This document shows, piece after piece, positions 14,593-24,443 of a stretch of 64,000 bases of DNA. The translations under genes and the position numbers were made by a program. Location of the stretch: positions 62,001 to 126,000 of the forward strand of contig NZ_QPKI01000006.1 in assembly GCF_003339685.1 (NCBI RefSeq), in the 5' to 3' direction. Numbering within the stretch: the stretch's first letter is position 1; the number at the start of each line of letters is the position of its first letter. The notes under the pieces were generated by a model. It was not told the DNA's origin and did no database searches. It saw only the letters and a program-made list of their open reading frames with translations. This stretch comes from Halomonas sp. DQ26W (GTDB taxonomy: Bacteria; Pseudomonadota; Gammaproteobacteria; Pseudomonadales; Halomonadaceae).

Positions 14593-16233
14593 TTACTCCC
14601 TAGCGGCCGGCAGTGCGGCTTCTTCGCTTCGACTACAGGCAAAGTACTCATCATAACGGACCTCTGCCTGATCACCGAACAGTATGGCGCAGGCCTCTCT
14701 CAACCCCGGGGAGTCACGTATTGCCGCCTCGTGCACAACGAGGGCGATCTTGGAGCGCCGACGCAGGAAATCCTCCAGCCGAGTGACCATTTCACGTCGC
14801 TGAGCATGCCGCAGTTCGCAACGCAGGTATTCGGTTCCCTCAATCAACACCTCCGCCTGACGCGGGTCCTCGCGGATCTCCTCGAGCATCTCCAGAGCAT
14901 GGGTTCCATAACGACGCCACAAGCGGATCGACAACGGCTCGGAAGCTTCCTGTGCCGTCATGCTGTCGAGCCCCATGAGGGCGGCCTGATGCATGAACTC
15001 CTGACGGACTTCTTCCGGCGGCTCGCCATACCAGCGATGGCCCGGGTGGGGTATCGTCACCCCCATGTCGCGAACGGCATCGACCACCTCATCGCCGACA
15101 TTGAGGCAATCGGTGAGCTTGCCGCCGAATATGCTCAGGTGGGCCTCGTCGGAATTGATGTCGATGGCATGCTTGCGGGATAGCTGTAGAAAGTCACGGT
15201 CTCCGCCGCCGTTGTCCCGCACAGCCAGGGGGCGAACGCCGCAACGGGTGGAAATGATATCGTCGGTGGTGAGTGGGCTGTCCAGGGTAAGACGCTTGTT
15301 GATGTTGTCCAGGACGAAGCGGATATCGTCCTCGGTAACCCCGACTTCCGGCTTCTCGACCCGGGTGTCGGTGGTACCGATACAGGTTCTCGGTCCCATG
15401 GGGATGACGAAGAAGAGGCGACCGTCATCGGCGAAGAAGGCCAATACGCGCTGACTATCGGTCAGTCGCGGTACGATCAGATGGATGCCCTTGGAGTAGA
15501 CGTGATGATAATCAGTCTGCTGCCCCGTCAGGGCGTTGTGTTTGTCTACCCAGGGCCCCGCCGCATTGATCAGTACTCGCGAGCGCACTTCCAGCGTTCT
15601 GCCATCCATTACGTCGCGCAACTGGGTGACCCAAAGCCCGTTCTCACGCTTTCCACCCAGTGACTCGACGTAATTGACTGCCACGCCACCGTAGTTGAGC
15701 GCCCCGCGCACGAAGTTGAAGACGAAGCGGGCGTCGTTGTCATGTAAGTAGGCATCCGAATACTCGAAGCCACCAATGGCCTCTCCCACGTCAACAATCC
15801 CTTCGCCCTGCTTGATTGCCGAGGGTGTCAGGAAACGGGGGATACGCGTAAAACCATTGCCAATCAGCCAGTAGAACCAGCTGCCGGCCCAGAGATAGCG
15901 AGGATGGTATCGAAAGCCCTTGGAAATGGTGGTCAGGAAACGTATCTCCTGCACCGTAGAGGGGTAGCTCTTGATCAGGTGATTGCGACTCTTGCAAAGC
16001 TTGCGAACCAGAGCGAAATCACGGCTCTCCATGTACTTGATGCCGCCCCAGACCAGATTGGAAGAGTGCATGCTGGTGCTACCGGCGAAATCACCGCGTT
16101 CGACCAATGCCACCCTGGCACCCTTTCCGGCCAGGGCCGCCGCGGCGGCTGCACCATTGATGCCCCCACCGACGATCAAGACGTCGAAGACCTCGCCAGT
16201 CAACTTGTCGATATTGCTGCTGCGCAGTTGCAT
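14593..16233 (-). CDS. glpD: Aerobic glycerol-3-phosphate dehydrogenase
   Basis: FAD-dependent, membrane-associated enzyme that oxidises glycerol-3-phosphate to dihydroxyacetone phosphate and passes electrons to quinone. It is 546 residues from the chosen ATG (16233, preceded by TAGGT); a longer frame to 16302 would run through a terminator. Residues about 15-40 hold the FAD-binding VLIVGGGINGAA and a VERGDF. SSNLVWGGIKYME and SIFGGKLTD are typical of GlpD. It is last in the glycerol cluster and is separated from glpV by an intrinsic terminator, so it may be expressed by read-through or from its own start. Confidence 0.95.
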   Translation of the reverse strand: MQLRSSNIDKLTGEVFDVLIVGGGINGAAAAAALAGKGARVALVERGDFAGSTSMHSSNLVWGGIKYMESRDFALVRKLCKSRNHLIKSYPSTVQEIRFLTTISKGFRYHPRYLWAGSWFYWLIGNGFTRIPRFLTPSAIKQGEGIVDVGEAIGGFEYSDAYLHDNDARFVFNFVRGALNYGGVAVNYVESLGGKRENGLWVTQLRDVMDGRTLEVRSRVLINAAGPWVDKHNALTGQQTDYHHVYSKGIHLIVPRLTDSQRVLAFFADDGRLFFVIPMGPRTCIGTTDTRVEKPEVGVTEDDIRFVLDNINKRLTLDSPLTTDDIISTRCGVRPLAVRDNGGGDRDFLQLSRKHAIDINSDEAHLSIFGGKLTDCLNVGDEVVDAVRDMGVTIPHPGHRWYGEPPEEVRQEFMHQAALMGLDSMTAQEASEPLSIRLWRRYGTHALEMLEEIREDPRQAEVLIEGTEYLRCELRHAQRREMVTRLEDFLRRRSKIALVVHEAAIRDSPGLREACAILFGDQAEVRYDEYFACSRSEEAALPAARE

Positions 16234-16266
16234 GTGCGGACCTATCGGAAAAATCGGACCTTTTCG

Positions 16267-16298
16267 AAAAAAAACCCGCTCGGCAAGCGCCGAGCGGG
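16267..16298 (-). terminator. Intrinsic terminator between glpV and glpD
   Basis: On the minus strand a 10-bp GC-rich stem (arms CCCGCTCGGC and GCCGAGCGGG, 4-nt loop) is followed by eight T. It lies 130 nt after the glpV stop and 33 nt before the glpD start, so it should reduce GlpD synthesis relative to the upstream genes. Confidence 0.88.
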
Positions 16299-16428
16299 GC
16301 AATAGTTGACCCGGTCAGGCTACCGGAAACACGAACAGCGAGTGTCGGGCTTGGACGCGGCAGGCCTGTTTCGGCTTGCCGCGCCGGTGATAGTGGTCTC
16401 GGTCAGGCACCACCGCCCGACGGAACCC

Positions 16429-18168
16429 TCAACGTGTACCAGCGGCCATCCATTCCTCCATCATCTCGTCATAGGGAACGGTAGTGCCCTGCGGCATCTC
16501 ATCGTCGAGCTTGGCCTTGGGAGCGCCATCCTGCGACAGCCAGTATTCGGCGTCCTGCTCGTCGTTGAGCATCGGCGGGTAGGACTCGAAGACATTGGCC
16601 CGAGCCAGGCGGGACATGATGTTGTCCATGGCGTTGGCCAGATTATCGAGACCTTCCTGGGGCGTGATCTCACCGCTGATGACCGGCGCCAGATTCTGCC
16701 ACCAAAGCGGTGCCATGCGCGGATAGTCAGGCACGTTGGTACCGGTCGGGGTCCACATGGACTCGTTGGGGCTGCGGTAGAACTCCACCAGGCCGCCCAA
16801 CTTCGGTGCCATCTCGGTCATCTGCTCGGAGAAGATATCGGACTCGCGGATCGGCGTCAGGCCAGCCATCAGCTTCTCGAGGGAGACCGACTTGGCCACG
16901 GTGAACTGACCGAACAGCCAAGCAGCGGTACGACGGTCCTCGGGGGTGGAATCGAAGAAGGTCCATGAGCCCACGTCCTGATAGCCGACCTTCATGCCCT
17001 CCTCCCAGTACGGGCCCACCGGGGACGGCGCCATGCGCCACTTGGGGTTGCCTTCTTCATCGGTTACCGCAACGCTCGGATCGGTCATGTCAGCTGTGAA
17101 GGCGGTGTACCAGAAGATCTGCTGGGCGATCTGACCCTGGGCAGGCACCGGACCAGCCTCGCCGAAGGTCATACCCTGCGCTTCGGGTGGCGCATAGTCG
17201 CGAAGCCAATCCACGGCCTTCTGCATGGCGAATACCGACGCAGGTGCATTGGTGCCGCCACCGCGGGTTACGCTGGCACCTACCGGACGGCTCTCTTCGT
17301 CGACACGGATACCCCAATCGTCCACCGGGTTACCGAACGGAATACCGGGGCTGCCCATGCCCGCCATGGAGAGCCAGGAGTCGTGGAAACGCCAGCCAAG
17401 CGACGGATCACGACGACCGTAGTCCATGTGCCCATAAACCCGCACGCCATCGATCTCACCGACGTGCTCGGTAAAGAACTCGGCGATATTCTCGTAGGCC
17501 GTCCAGTTGGTCGGTACACCCAGGTCGTACCCGTAGATGTCGCGGAACTGCTCCTGGAGGTCCTCGCGCTGGAACCAGTCATAGCGGAACCAGTAAAGGT
17601 TGGCGAACTGCTGGGCCGGTAGCTGGTAGATACTGCCATCCGGTCCGGTGGTGTACTGGATGCCGATGAAATCTTCCAGGTCCAATGTGGGTAGCGTGTA
17701 GTCAGCCCACTCGTTCTCCATCGCTTCGGAAAGATTGATGGTGGTGCCGTAGCGTATATGGGTGCCGATGGCATCGGAGTCGTTGATGAAGCCGTCGTAA
17801 ATATTGCGACCCGTCTGCATCTGGGTCTGCATGTTGTCGACCAGATCTCCCTCGCCGATGATGTTGTGCGTCACGCTGATGCCGGTCAACTCCTCGAAGG
17901 CCGGCGCCAACACGTCGCGCTCCCAGACGTGGGTGGTCAAACCCTCGGCGACGGTATTGATTTCCATGCCGCGAAAAGATTCAGCGGCCTGGGCAAACCA
18001 CAGCAGCTCTTCTATCTGCTCCTCCCGGGAGAGCGTGGAATTCTGAAAGTGTTCATCGACCAGTCGTTCGGCGATGGCCCGCGCATCGTGGGAGTCGGCG
18101 TGCAGACTAGCGGATGCAAGCATCAAGCTACCTGCAATCACCGTCAGTTTCATCCTGTTGTTTTTCAT
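16429..18168 (-). CDS. glpV: Glycerol ABC transporter substrate-binding protein
   Basis: A 579-residue periplasmic binding protein, larger than usual sugar-binding proteins and matching the GlpV family of the glycerol transporter described in Rhizobium leguminosarum. It has a signal peptide at residues 1-24 (cleavage after LHA), then HVWERDVLAPAFEELTGISV and an extracellular-solute-binding fold. A good ribosome site (ACGAGG) precedes ATG 18168. It follows the small membrane protein gene glpU by 62 nt and precedes a terminator. Family assignment rests on the whole operon order as well as the protein. Confidence 0.88.
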   Translation of the reverse strand: MKNNRMKLTVIAGSLMLASASLHADSHDARAIAERLVDEHFQNSTLSREEQIEELLWFAQAAESFRGMEINTVAEGLTTHVWERDVLAPAFEELTGISVTHNIIGEGDLVDNMQTQMQTGRNIYDGFINDSDAIGTHIRYGTTINLSEAMENEWADYTLPTLDLEDFIGIQYTTGPDGSIYQLPAQQFANLYWFRYDWFQREDLQEQFRDIYGYDLGVPTNWTAYENIAEFFTEHVGEIDGVRVYGHMDYGRRDPSLGWRFHDSWLSMAGMGSPGIPFGNPVDDWGIRVDEESRPVGASVTRGGGTNAPASVFAMQKAVDWLRDYAPPEAQGMTFGEAGPVPAQGQIAQQIFWYTAFTADMTDPSVAVTDEEGNPKWRMAPSPVGPYWEEGMKVGYQDVGSWTFFDSTPEDRRTAAWLFGQFTVAKSVSLEKLMAGLTPIRESDIFSEQMTEMAPKLGGLVEFYRSPNESMWTPTGTNVPDYPRMAPLWWQNLAPVISGEITPQEGLDNLANAMDNIMSRLARANVFESYPPMLNDEQDAEYWLSQDGAPKAKLDDEMPQGTTVPYDEMMEEWMAAGTR

Positions 18169-18230
18169 GTGGACCTCGTTTGCTTGTTATCGTCTTCCAT
18201 GACGTAAATAACCATCCATGCCACCTTGAT

Positions 18231-18503
18231 TCAGCCCCAACGCATCAACACCAGCAACCATAGAATGGAAGCCGCCAGAGCAAACCAAATCGAAATATCC
18301 GTGAACCCGACTACTGCCAGATGGATGTAGGCAGCAGAAAGCAGGCCAATGAATAAGCGATCACCACGTGTCGTGGAAATCGGTAGAAACCCCTTTCGTT
18401 CTATCGAGGGTGAGACCACCTCCCATACCGTCATACCAGCCAGCATGGCGCCTATTGTAGAAAAGAAAATTGCCGTAGGTACCGTCCAGACCATCCAGGA
18501 CAT
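18231..18503 (-). CDS. glpU: Small membrane protein of glycerol transporter (DUF2160)
   Basis: A 90-residue protein with three hydrophobic segments (PTAIFFSTIGAMLAGM, the DRLFIGLLSAAYIHL region and WFALAASILWLLVL) around a short polar loop. DUF2160 proteins always accompany this type of transporter, but their job is unknown; an accessory membrane subunit is likely. The frame opens at 18566, but ATG 18503 has a strong AGGAGGG site 7 nt upstream and avoids overlap with glpQ. Confidence 0.85.
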   Translation of the reverse strand: MSWMVWTVPTAIFFSTIGAMLAGMTVWEVVSPSIERKGFLPISTTRGDRLFIGLLSAAYIHLAVVGFTDISIWFALAASILWLLVLMRWG

Positions 18504-18519
18504 TTTCAAACCCTCCTGC

Positions 18520-19413
18520 TCAAGTACGGCCCAGGGCAAAGCCCTTGGCAATATGATTACGCACAAAATAGACGACGACGATGCCAGGCAATATGGTAAG
18601 CACGCCGGCTGCCGCCAGGGTTCCCCAGTCGATACCCGATGCCGTCGAGGTACGCGTCATGATCGATGCGATCGGTTGAGCATTGGTGGCGGTCAGAGTG
18701 CGGGAAAGCAACAGCTCGACCCACGAGAACATGAACAGGAAGAACAGGGTCACGCCGATGCCAGAGCGGATCATTGGGATGAATATCGTGACGAAGAAGC
18801 GGGGAAAGCTGTAGCCATCGATATAGGCAGTTTCATCAACCTCCTTGGGAACGCTGCTCATAAAGCCTTCGAGTATCCAGATCGCCAAGGGAATATTGAA
18901 GAGGCAATGAGCCAACGCTACGGCGATATGCGTGTCGAAAAGGCCTACGGAGTAGTAGAGTTGGAAATAGGGCAGCAGGAACACCGCCGGTGGCGCCATC
19001 AGGTTGGTCAGCAGCCAGAAGAACAGATGCTTGTCACCGATGAACTTGAAGCGGCTGAAAGCGTAAGCGGCGGGCAGGGCCACCGAGATGCTGATCAGCA
19101 TATTCATCAGCACGTAGGCCAACGAATTGACGTAGCCCATGTACCAGTTGGAATCGGTGAAGATGCGCGTATAGTTGGCGATGGTAAAATTCTGCGGCCA
19201 GAACGAGAAGTTACCAAGTATTTCAGTGTTGGTCTGAAATGACAGATTGAGCAGCCAGTAGATCGGCAGCATCACGAAGACGAGATAGAGCCCGAGCAAG
19301 GTGCGGCGACGCCAACGAGTGGCTGTCCCACGTGCCAGCTTGCGACGCTTGGCAGCGCTCTCGGCGGCCTGTCGGCGAACGGTGTCAGGCGTGGTCGGTA
19401 CGGAGCGAGTCAT
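18520..19413 (-). CDS. glpQ: Glycerol ABC transporter permease
   Basis: Inner-membrane permease of 297 residues in the MalG-like family. A basic N-terminal tail of about 38 residues precedes the first helix (LLGLYLVFVMLPIYWL). Helices follow with the cytoplasmic coupling (EAA) loop around EVDETAYIDGYSFPRFF. It pairs with GlpP, from which it is separated by one base, to form the channel through which glycerol passes. Confidence 0.9.
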   Translation of the reverse strand: MTRSVPTTPDTVRRQAAESAAKRRKLARGTATRWRRRTLLGLYLVFVMLPIYWLLNLSFQTNTEILGNFSFWPQNFTIANYTRIFTDSNWYMGYVNSLAYVLMNMLISISVALPAAYAFSRFKFIGDKHLFFWLLTNLMAPPAVFLLPYFQLYYSVGLFDTHIAVALAHCLFNIPLAIWILEGFMSSVPKEVDETAYIDGYSFPRFFVTIFIPMIRSGIGVTLFFLFMFSWVELLLSRTLTATNAQPIASIMTRTSTASGIDWGTLAAAGVLTILPGIVVVYFVRNHIAKGFALGRT

Positions 19414-19414
19414 A

Positions 19415-20299
19415 TCAGGCTCCTCCCTGATTGGTATTATCTTTTTGCATATTCATGATGGCGGTATAGAAGACCCAACTGACCAGGAGGATAATCAAGA
19501 AGTAGATCAGAGAGAATGCCGCCGACGGCCCCAGGTCCTGCTGGCCGATGGCCATGGTGGTCAACGACTGGCTAAGGAAGGTGGTGGAGCTACCCGGCCC
19601 GCCTCCCGTCAACACGAACGGCTCGGCGTAGATCATGAAGGAGTGCATGAAGCGAAGCAGAATGCCGATGACCAGCACATTGGTAAGCTTGGGAAGCTGG
19701 ATATAGCGGAACACCGCCCACTTCGATGCCCTGTCGATGCGGGCAGCCTGGTAGTAGGCATCGGGGATCGAACGCAGGCCGCTATAGCAGAGCAGAGCGA
19801 TCAGCGGCGTCCAGTGCCAGACATCCATCAGGATGATGGTGGCCCAAGCATCGGCGGGGTTGCGGGTGATATTGTAGGCGTAGCCCAACTCACGGATGCC
19901 CACGCCCATCAGTCCGATATCGCCACGGGTGAAGAGCTGCCAGATACTACCGACCACGTTCCAGGGAATCAGCAGGGGCAAGGTTATAAGAATCAGAACG
20001 GCAGATGCCTGCCAGCCACGCTTTGGCATCAATAGTGCGATACCGATGCCGAGCGGTATCTGGATGGCCAATATGGTAAAGGAAAAGGCAAACTGACGCA
20101 GCAGAGCAGCCTGCAACGTCGGATTGTTCAGCATCGTCTCGAACCATTCGGTTCCTGTGAAGAAACGCGTATTGGCATCGAAAACGTCCTGGACCGAATA
20201 ATTGACTACGGTCATCAAGGGTATGATGGCGGAAAAGGCCACCAGCAATAGCATGGGCAGGATAAGAAACCACGCCTTGTTGTTATATACCTTATTCAT
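19415..20299 (-). CDS. glpP: Glycerol ABC transporter permease
   Basis: Inner-membrane permease of 294 residues in the MalF-like family. The first helix is at residues about 10-30, and the coupling loop (SIPDAYYQAARIDRASKWAVF) lies near residue 190. Its start overlaps the end of glpT by 8 bp, consistent with coupled translation in the operon. Confidence 0.9.
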   Translation of the reverse strand: MNKVYNNKAWFLILPMLLLVAFSAIIPLMTVVNYSVQDVFDANTRFFTGTEWFETMLNNPTLQAALLRQFAFSFTILAIQIPLGIGIALLMPKRGWQASAVLILITLPLLIPWNVVGSIWQLFTRGDIGLMGVGIRELGYAYNITRNPADAWATIILMDVWHWTPLIALLCYSGLRSIPDAYYQAARIDRASKWAVFRYIQLPKLTNVLVIGILLRFMHSFMIYAEPFVLTGGGPGSSTTFLSQSLTTMAIGQQDLGPSAAFSLIYFLIILLVSWVFYTAIMNMQKDNTNQGGA

Positions 20300-21392
20300 T
20301 ACCTATCTCCACGCGATACTCGTCGACGTACAGATTCAAATGCGCCTCCGGGAAGCGCACATGAACCCGATCCCCTGACACGACTTGATCCTCATTGATA
20401 CGCGCCTTGAGATTCAGGCCAGCGAACAGGAAGGAAAAAATGCGATAGGTGCCAAGGTCCTGGGTGCTCTTTACCTCCACCATGCAGGTATCGTCGGATG
20501 CTTCCGACAGCACCTCGACAAACTCAGGACGTATACCGATTTTGAGATTTCGCGAATCTGCACGCCGCATGGCCGTCTGGATGCGATGGCTCAATGGAAA
20601 AGGGGTATCATTGACTCGAGCACCCGTCTCCGTCAGTTCGACATCGAGAAAATTCATCCCCGGGCTACCGATAAAATAGCCCACGAAAGTGTGTGCCGGC
20701 TCTTCGAACAACTCGCGCGGGGTACCGAACTGAACCACCTGACCTTCATACATCACGGCGATCTTATCGGCGAAGGTAGACGCTTCAAGCTGATCGTGCG
20801 TCACATAAATCATGGTGATATTGAATTTTTCGTGGATCTCCTTGAGCTTGCGGCGCAGCTTCCACTTGAGCTGAGGATCGATGACCGTCAGCGGTTCATC
20901 GAAGAGGATGGCGGAGACATCCTCTCGCACCAGCCCGCGCCCCATCGATACTTTCTGCTTTTCATCCGCAGTCAGGTTCTTTGCCTTGCGCTTGAGCAAC
21001 GAGGTGAGATCCAGAATATCCGCCACTTCTTCGACACGCTGTTTTACCTTGTCTGCCGGTGTCCCGACATTTCGCAGAGGGAATGCCAGATTGTCGAAAA
21101 CCGTCATGGTGTCGTAAATAACCGGGAACTGGAAAACCTGAGCGATATTGCGCTCTTCAGGGGGCAATTCGTTCATGACCTGATCATCGAACAGTACCTG
21201 CCCATCAGAGGGTGTCAGCAGCCCAGAGATGATATTGAGCAGGGTAGATTTACCACAGCCTGAAGGTCCCAGGAGTGCATAGGCGCCCCCCTGATGCCAC
21301 ACGTGACTCATTTCGCGTATCGCATAGTCTTGTGGCCCTGCTGGATTGGGTGAATAGCTGTGAGCCAGCGTTTTCAAAGTGATCTGAGCCAT
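20292..21392 (-). CDS. glpT: Glycerol ABC transporter ATPase with degenerate signature motif
   Basis: An MalK/UgpC-type ATPase of 366 residues with a C-terminal TOBE-like region. Walker A (GPSGCGKST), Q-loop (VFQFPV), Walker B (ILFDEP) and H-loop (YVTHDQ) are intact. The ABC signature is LTADEKQ instead of LSGGQ. Together with the altered H-loop of GlpS this predicts an asymmetric heterodimer. The frame extends to 21452, but ATG 21392 directly follows the glpS stop and begins the conserved MAQITLK strand. Not to be confused with the glycerol-3-phosphate antiporter also called GlpT in E. coli. Confidence 0.9.
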   Translation of the reverse strand: MAQITLKTLAHSYSPNPAGPQDYAIREMSHVWHQGGAYALLGPSGCGKSTLLNIISGLLTPSDGQVLFDDQVMNELPPEERNIAQVFQFPVIYDTMTVFDNLAFPLRNVGTPADKVKQRVEEVADILDLTSLLKRKAKNLTADEKQKVSMGRGLVREDVSAILFDEPLTVIDPQLKWKLRRKLKEIHEKFNITMIYVTHDQLEASTFADKIAVMYEGQVVQFGTPRELFEEPAHTFVGYFIGSPGMNFLDVELTETGARVNDTPFPLSHRIQTAMRRADSRNLKIGIRPEFVEVLSEASDDTCMVEVKSTQDLGTYRIFSFLFAGLNLKARINEDQVVSGDRVHVRFPEAHLNLYVDEYRVEIGNE

Positions 21393-21393
21393 C

Positions 21394-22482
21394 TCACTGC
21401 ACTCCTGGCCGTGCAGGAATGTGTACGACGCCACCACTCCTGTCAAAGGCATATATCTTGTGTGTCGGAAAATAGATCTTGATCGACTGATCTACTGAAA
21501 ACTCATGAATTCCCGCGAGATGGAGTACTAGTTTGAACAGATCATTTCGTACATGCAGGTAGGTTTCAGAGCCACTGATTTCTGCTATATCAACCTTGAC
21601 CTCAAGCTCCAGGTCATCATCTGCCTGTGGCTGCAAGCCAATATGCGATGCCCTTACCCCGAAGTGGTACTGCCCTGGAGCAAGGTTTTCTAGATCCTGA
21701 TTCAATGGAAAATGAATGTTTCGGTCGAATGTCACCTCGGAACCCGACACCATAGCCGGTACGATATTGATGGGTGGTTCAGAGAACATCTCGGCGGAAA
21801 GTATGTCCTTCGGCCGATGGTAGACATCGTCGGTACGGCCATACTGTAACAGCCGGCCTTCATGCAACACCGCAGTAGAGCCGCCCAGCGCCAGCGCCTC
21901 GTTGGGTTCGGTAGTCGCATAGACGGCAATACAGTTACGTGTCTTGAAGAGCTCACGTAGCTCCTCGCGAAACTCCTCGCGCAACTTGTAGTCCAGGTTG
22001 ACCAGCGGTTCGTCGAACAGGATGAGGTCAGCGTCCTTGACCAGGGCCCGACCCATGGCGGTACGCTGCTGCTGGCCACCCGATAACTCCTGGGGATAAC
22101 GGTTTAATAGATGCTCGATATGCAACATCTCCGCCGTCTCATTAACCCTCCGGTTAATTTCCGCCTTTGGGACACGCGCCAACTTCAACGGCGAGGCAAT
22201 GTTGTCGAAGACGGTAAGGCTGGGATAGTTGATGAACTGCTGGTAGACCATCGAAACATTCCGCCGACGAACCGACGTTCGGGTTACGTCTTCCCCGTTC
22301 ATCAGTAGTCGTCCTCGGGTAGGCGGCTCCAGCCCCGCCATGATTCGCATCAGTGTCGTCTTACCGGCCAGGGTTCTTCCCAGCAGGACATTGAACGAGC
22401 CTGGCGCCAGCTCCAGATTGACCCCTTCGATGTGTGTGGCCCCATTGACCACATGATCGATGTTTTCCAGTATCAGTGACAT
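21394..22482 (-). CDS. glpS: Glycerol ABC transporter ATPase lacking the H-loop histidine
   Basis: An MalK-like ATPase of 362 residues. Walker A is the unusual GRTLAGKTT, the Q-loop is VYQQFINYP, the signature LSGGQQQR is canonical, and Walker B is ILFDEP. At the switch position YVTHD of other MalK-type proteins it reads YATTE, so the H-loop His is a Thr. It is the first transporter gene after glpK (94-nt gap) and would pair with GlpT. Confidence 0.9.
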   Translation of the reverse strand: MSLILENIDHVVNGATHIEGVNLELAPGSFNVLLGRTLAGKTTLMRIMAGLEPPTRGRLLMNGEDVTRTSVRRRNVSMVYQQFINYPSLTVFDNIASPLKLARVPKAEINRRVNETAEMLHIEHLLNRYPQELSGGQQQRTAMGRALVKDADLILFDEPLVNLDYKLREEFREELRELFKTRNCIAVYATTEPNEALALGGSTAVLHEGRLLQYGRTDDVYHRPKDILSAEMFSEPPINIVPAMVSGSEVTFDRNIHFPLNQDLENLAPGQYHFGVRASHIGLQPQADDDLELEVKVDIAEISGSETYLHVRNDLFKLVLHLAGIHEFSVDQSIKIYFPTHKIYAFDRSGGVVHIPARPGVQ

Positions 22483-22576
22483 GCTGAGCTCGCTGTCATC
22501 GTTATTATGTCGAATTTGTTAGCCACCGCCTTCTGCGCGATGACCGCCAATGAAGTGGCCTACCAGGGCAGGCTAC

Positions 22577-24082
22577 TCAGACCGGGACGGCCTCACCAAG
22601 ATCGCTTCTCACACGTCGCACGGCACTCTGCCATCCGTCATACAGCGAATCCCGCTCGGCAGAGGCCATGCTCGGGATAAACGTACGCTCGCATTGCCAG
22701 AGGGCAGCCAGTTCATCCAATGAGCGATACCACCCGACCCCCAGCGCGGCCAGATACGCTGCACCCAAGGCCGTCGTTTCGAGGACCACCGGCCTGTCAA
22801 CGTCCTGTCCGAGCATGTCGGCCAGGAACTGCATCAGCCAGCTGTTGCAGACCATGCCGCCATCGACCCTCAGCCGCCCTTGTCCCAGCGCCATGTCCTG
22901 CCCCATGCAGACATGCAGGTCACGGGACTGGAAACAGACAGACTGCAGGCCAGCCGCGACGATCTCGGCAATACCGGTATCCCGTGTCAGACCAAAAATG
23001 GCGCCTCGTGCCCGCGGGTCCCAGTGCGGCGCACCCAGGCCGGTAAAGGCTGGAACCAGATAGACGCTGTGACCCGCGCGAGTCTGGTGAGCAAGACGCT
23101 CTGTTTCGGCGACATCCTTGAAAAGCTGCAAGCCATCCCTGAGCCACTGCACCGTCGCACCCGCCACGAAGATACTGCCCTCTATGGCATAGGTAGGACG
23201 ACCATTGAGTCGATACGCAAGTGTGGTCAATAAACGGTTATTTGAAACGACCGCTTCCTGACCGGTATTGAGCATCATGAAACAGCCGGTGCCATAGGTA
23301 CTCTTGGCCATTCCCGGCTCAAAGCAGGCCTGTCCGACCAGGGCGGCATGTTGATCGCCTGCCACGCCGGCAATCGGCACTTCATGGCCGAGAAGCGATG
23401 GGTCCACCAGTCCGAAGTCATCACTGCAGTCCTTGACTTCAGGCATTAGTGCAGCGGGAATGTCGAACAGCCTCAGCAGCCATTCGTCCCATTGCTGGGT
23501 ATGGATATTGAAAAGCAGAGTTCGCGAGGCGTTGGTCGCATCGGTGAGATGCTGCCTGCCGCCAGTCAGTCGCCAGATCAGGAAAGTGTCAATAGTGCCG
23601 AATGCCAGCTCACCGCGCTCGGCTCGCTCGCGGGCACCGGGGATTGCATCGAGTATCCAGACCAGCTTGGTAGCAGAAAAATAGGGGTCGACAAGTAGTC
23701 CGGTACGCGCCTGAACTTCCTCGGCGTAGCCGGCATCGTTCAGGCTTTCGCACTGCTGGACAGTTCGCCGGTCCTGCCAGACGATGACCGGATGTATCGG
23801 CACGCCGGTAGCACGATCCCAGACCAGCGTGGATTCACGCTGATTGGTGATTCCGATACCGTCCAGGTCGGCGGCCCGAATATTTCCTTTCCTCAGCACG
23901 TCACGACAAATGAAAAGCACCGACTCCCAAATTGACTCCGGATCGTGCTCGACCCAGCCGTCCGCAGGAAAGGATTGGGCAAGTTCTCGCTGAGAAGTGG
24001 CGACAGGGCGGAGCTCACGATCGAAGAGGATCGCCCTCGAGCTGGTGGTGCCCTGATCGATGGAGAGAAGATAGGAAAACAT
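22577..24082 (-). CDS. glpK: Glycerol kinase
   Basis: Phosphorylates glycerol to glycerol-3-phosphate, trapping it inside the cell. From ATG 24082 it has 501 residues, the normal length. It begins with [17 protein letters not shown] (phosphate-binding loop), then WVEHDPE, GITNQRE, VVWQDRR and DATNASRT, all FGGY-kinase glycerol kinase signatures; [20 protein letters not shown] lies in the C-terminal half. A longer frame to 24163 would run into the operator repeats, so it was rejected. It is the first gene of the glycerol operon. Confidence 0.95.
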   Translation of the reverse strand: MFSYLLSIDQGTTSSRAILFDRELRPVATSQRELAQSFPADGWVEHDPESIWESVLFICRDVLRKGNIRAADLDGIGITNQRESTLVWDRATGVPIHPVIVWQDRRTVQQCESLNDAGYAEEVQARTGLLVDPYFSATKLVWILDAIPGARERAERGELAFGTIDTFLIWRLTGGRQHLTDATNASRTLLFNIHTQQWDEWLLRLFDIPAALMPEVKDCSDDFGLVDPSLLGHEVPIAGVAGDQHAALVGQACFEPGMAKSTYGTGCFMMLNTGQEAVVSNNRLLTTLAYRLNGRPTYAIEGSIFVAGATVQWLRDGLQLFKDVAETERLAHQTRAGHSVYLVPAFTGLGAPHWDPRARGAIFGLTRDTGIAEIVAAGLQSVCFQSRDLHVCMGQDMALGQGRLRVDGGMVCNSWLMQFLADMLGQDVDRPVVLETTALGAAYLAALGVGWYRSLDELAALWQCERTFIPSMASAERDSLYDGWQSAVRRVRSDLGEAVPV

Positions 24083-24146
24083 ACACTTCGCCCTGGTTGT
24101 TTTTTTCTGGGTCGATCTGGTGTAAGAGACTGCATTCGACGAACTC

Positions 24147-24196
24147 AAAATGTTCGCTTTCAATCATTCTTGACCGAAAATGTTCGATTTCGATAA
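24147..24196. promoter_or_regulatory. GlpR/DeoR-type operator repeats upstream of glpK
   Basis: ATGTTCGCTTTC (24150-24161) and ATGTTCGATTTCGAT (24180-24194) are direct repeats exactly 30 bp apart, so they lie on the same face of the helix. ATGTTCG is the half-site of GlpR operators (ATGTTCG-n-CGAACAT). A reverse half-site, CGAACAT, lies farther upstream at 24364-24370 in the same otherwise gene-free stretch (24083-24443). No glpR gene is in the window. Confidence 0.6.
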
Positions 24197-24443
24197 CGAG
24201 ACTAGCGCAGGACCCACTCTCGGGCAATGATCACGGCGGTTTTGTGCCTTATACCTTCGTCTATAAACGATAATGAGCAAGCTGCATGTTGTTGCAACTT
24301 ATTGTTTACAGGAAAGAAAACCAAAAAAGGGAGAAGTTCGTTTCAGACAAAACCTTTCGCTTACGAACATTCGTGCTCGAAGGAGCGCACACTGCGTGTT
24401 GGATAAGCAAACGACAAGCGGAGAAATTGTGCAACGCCAAGGC

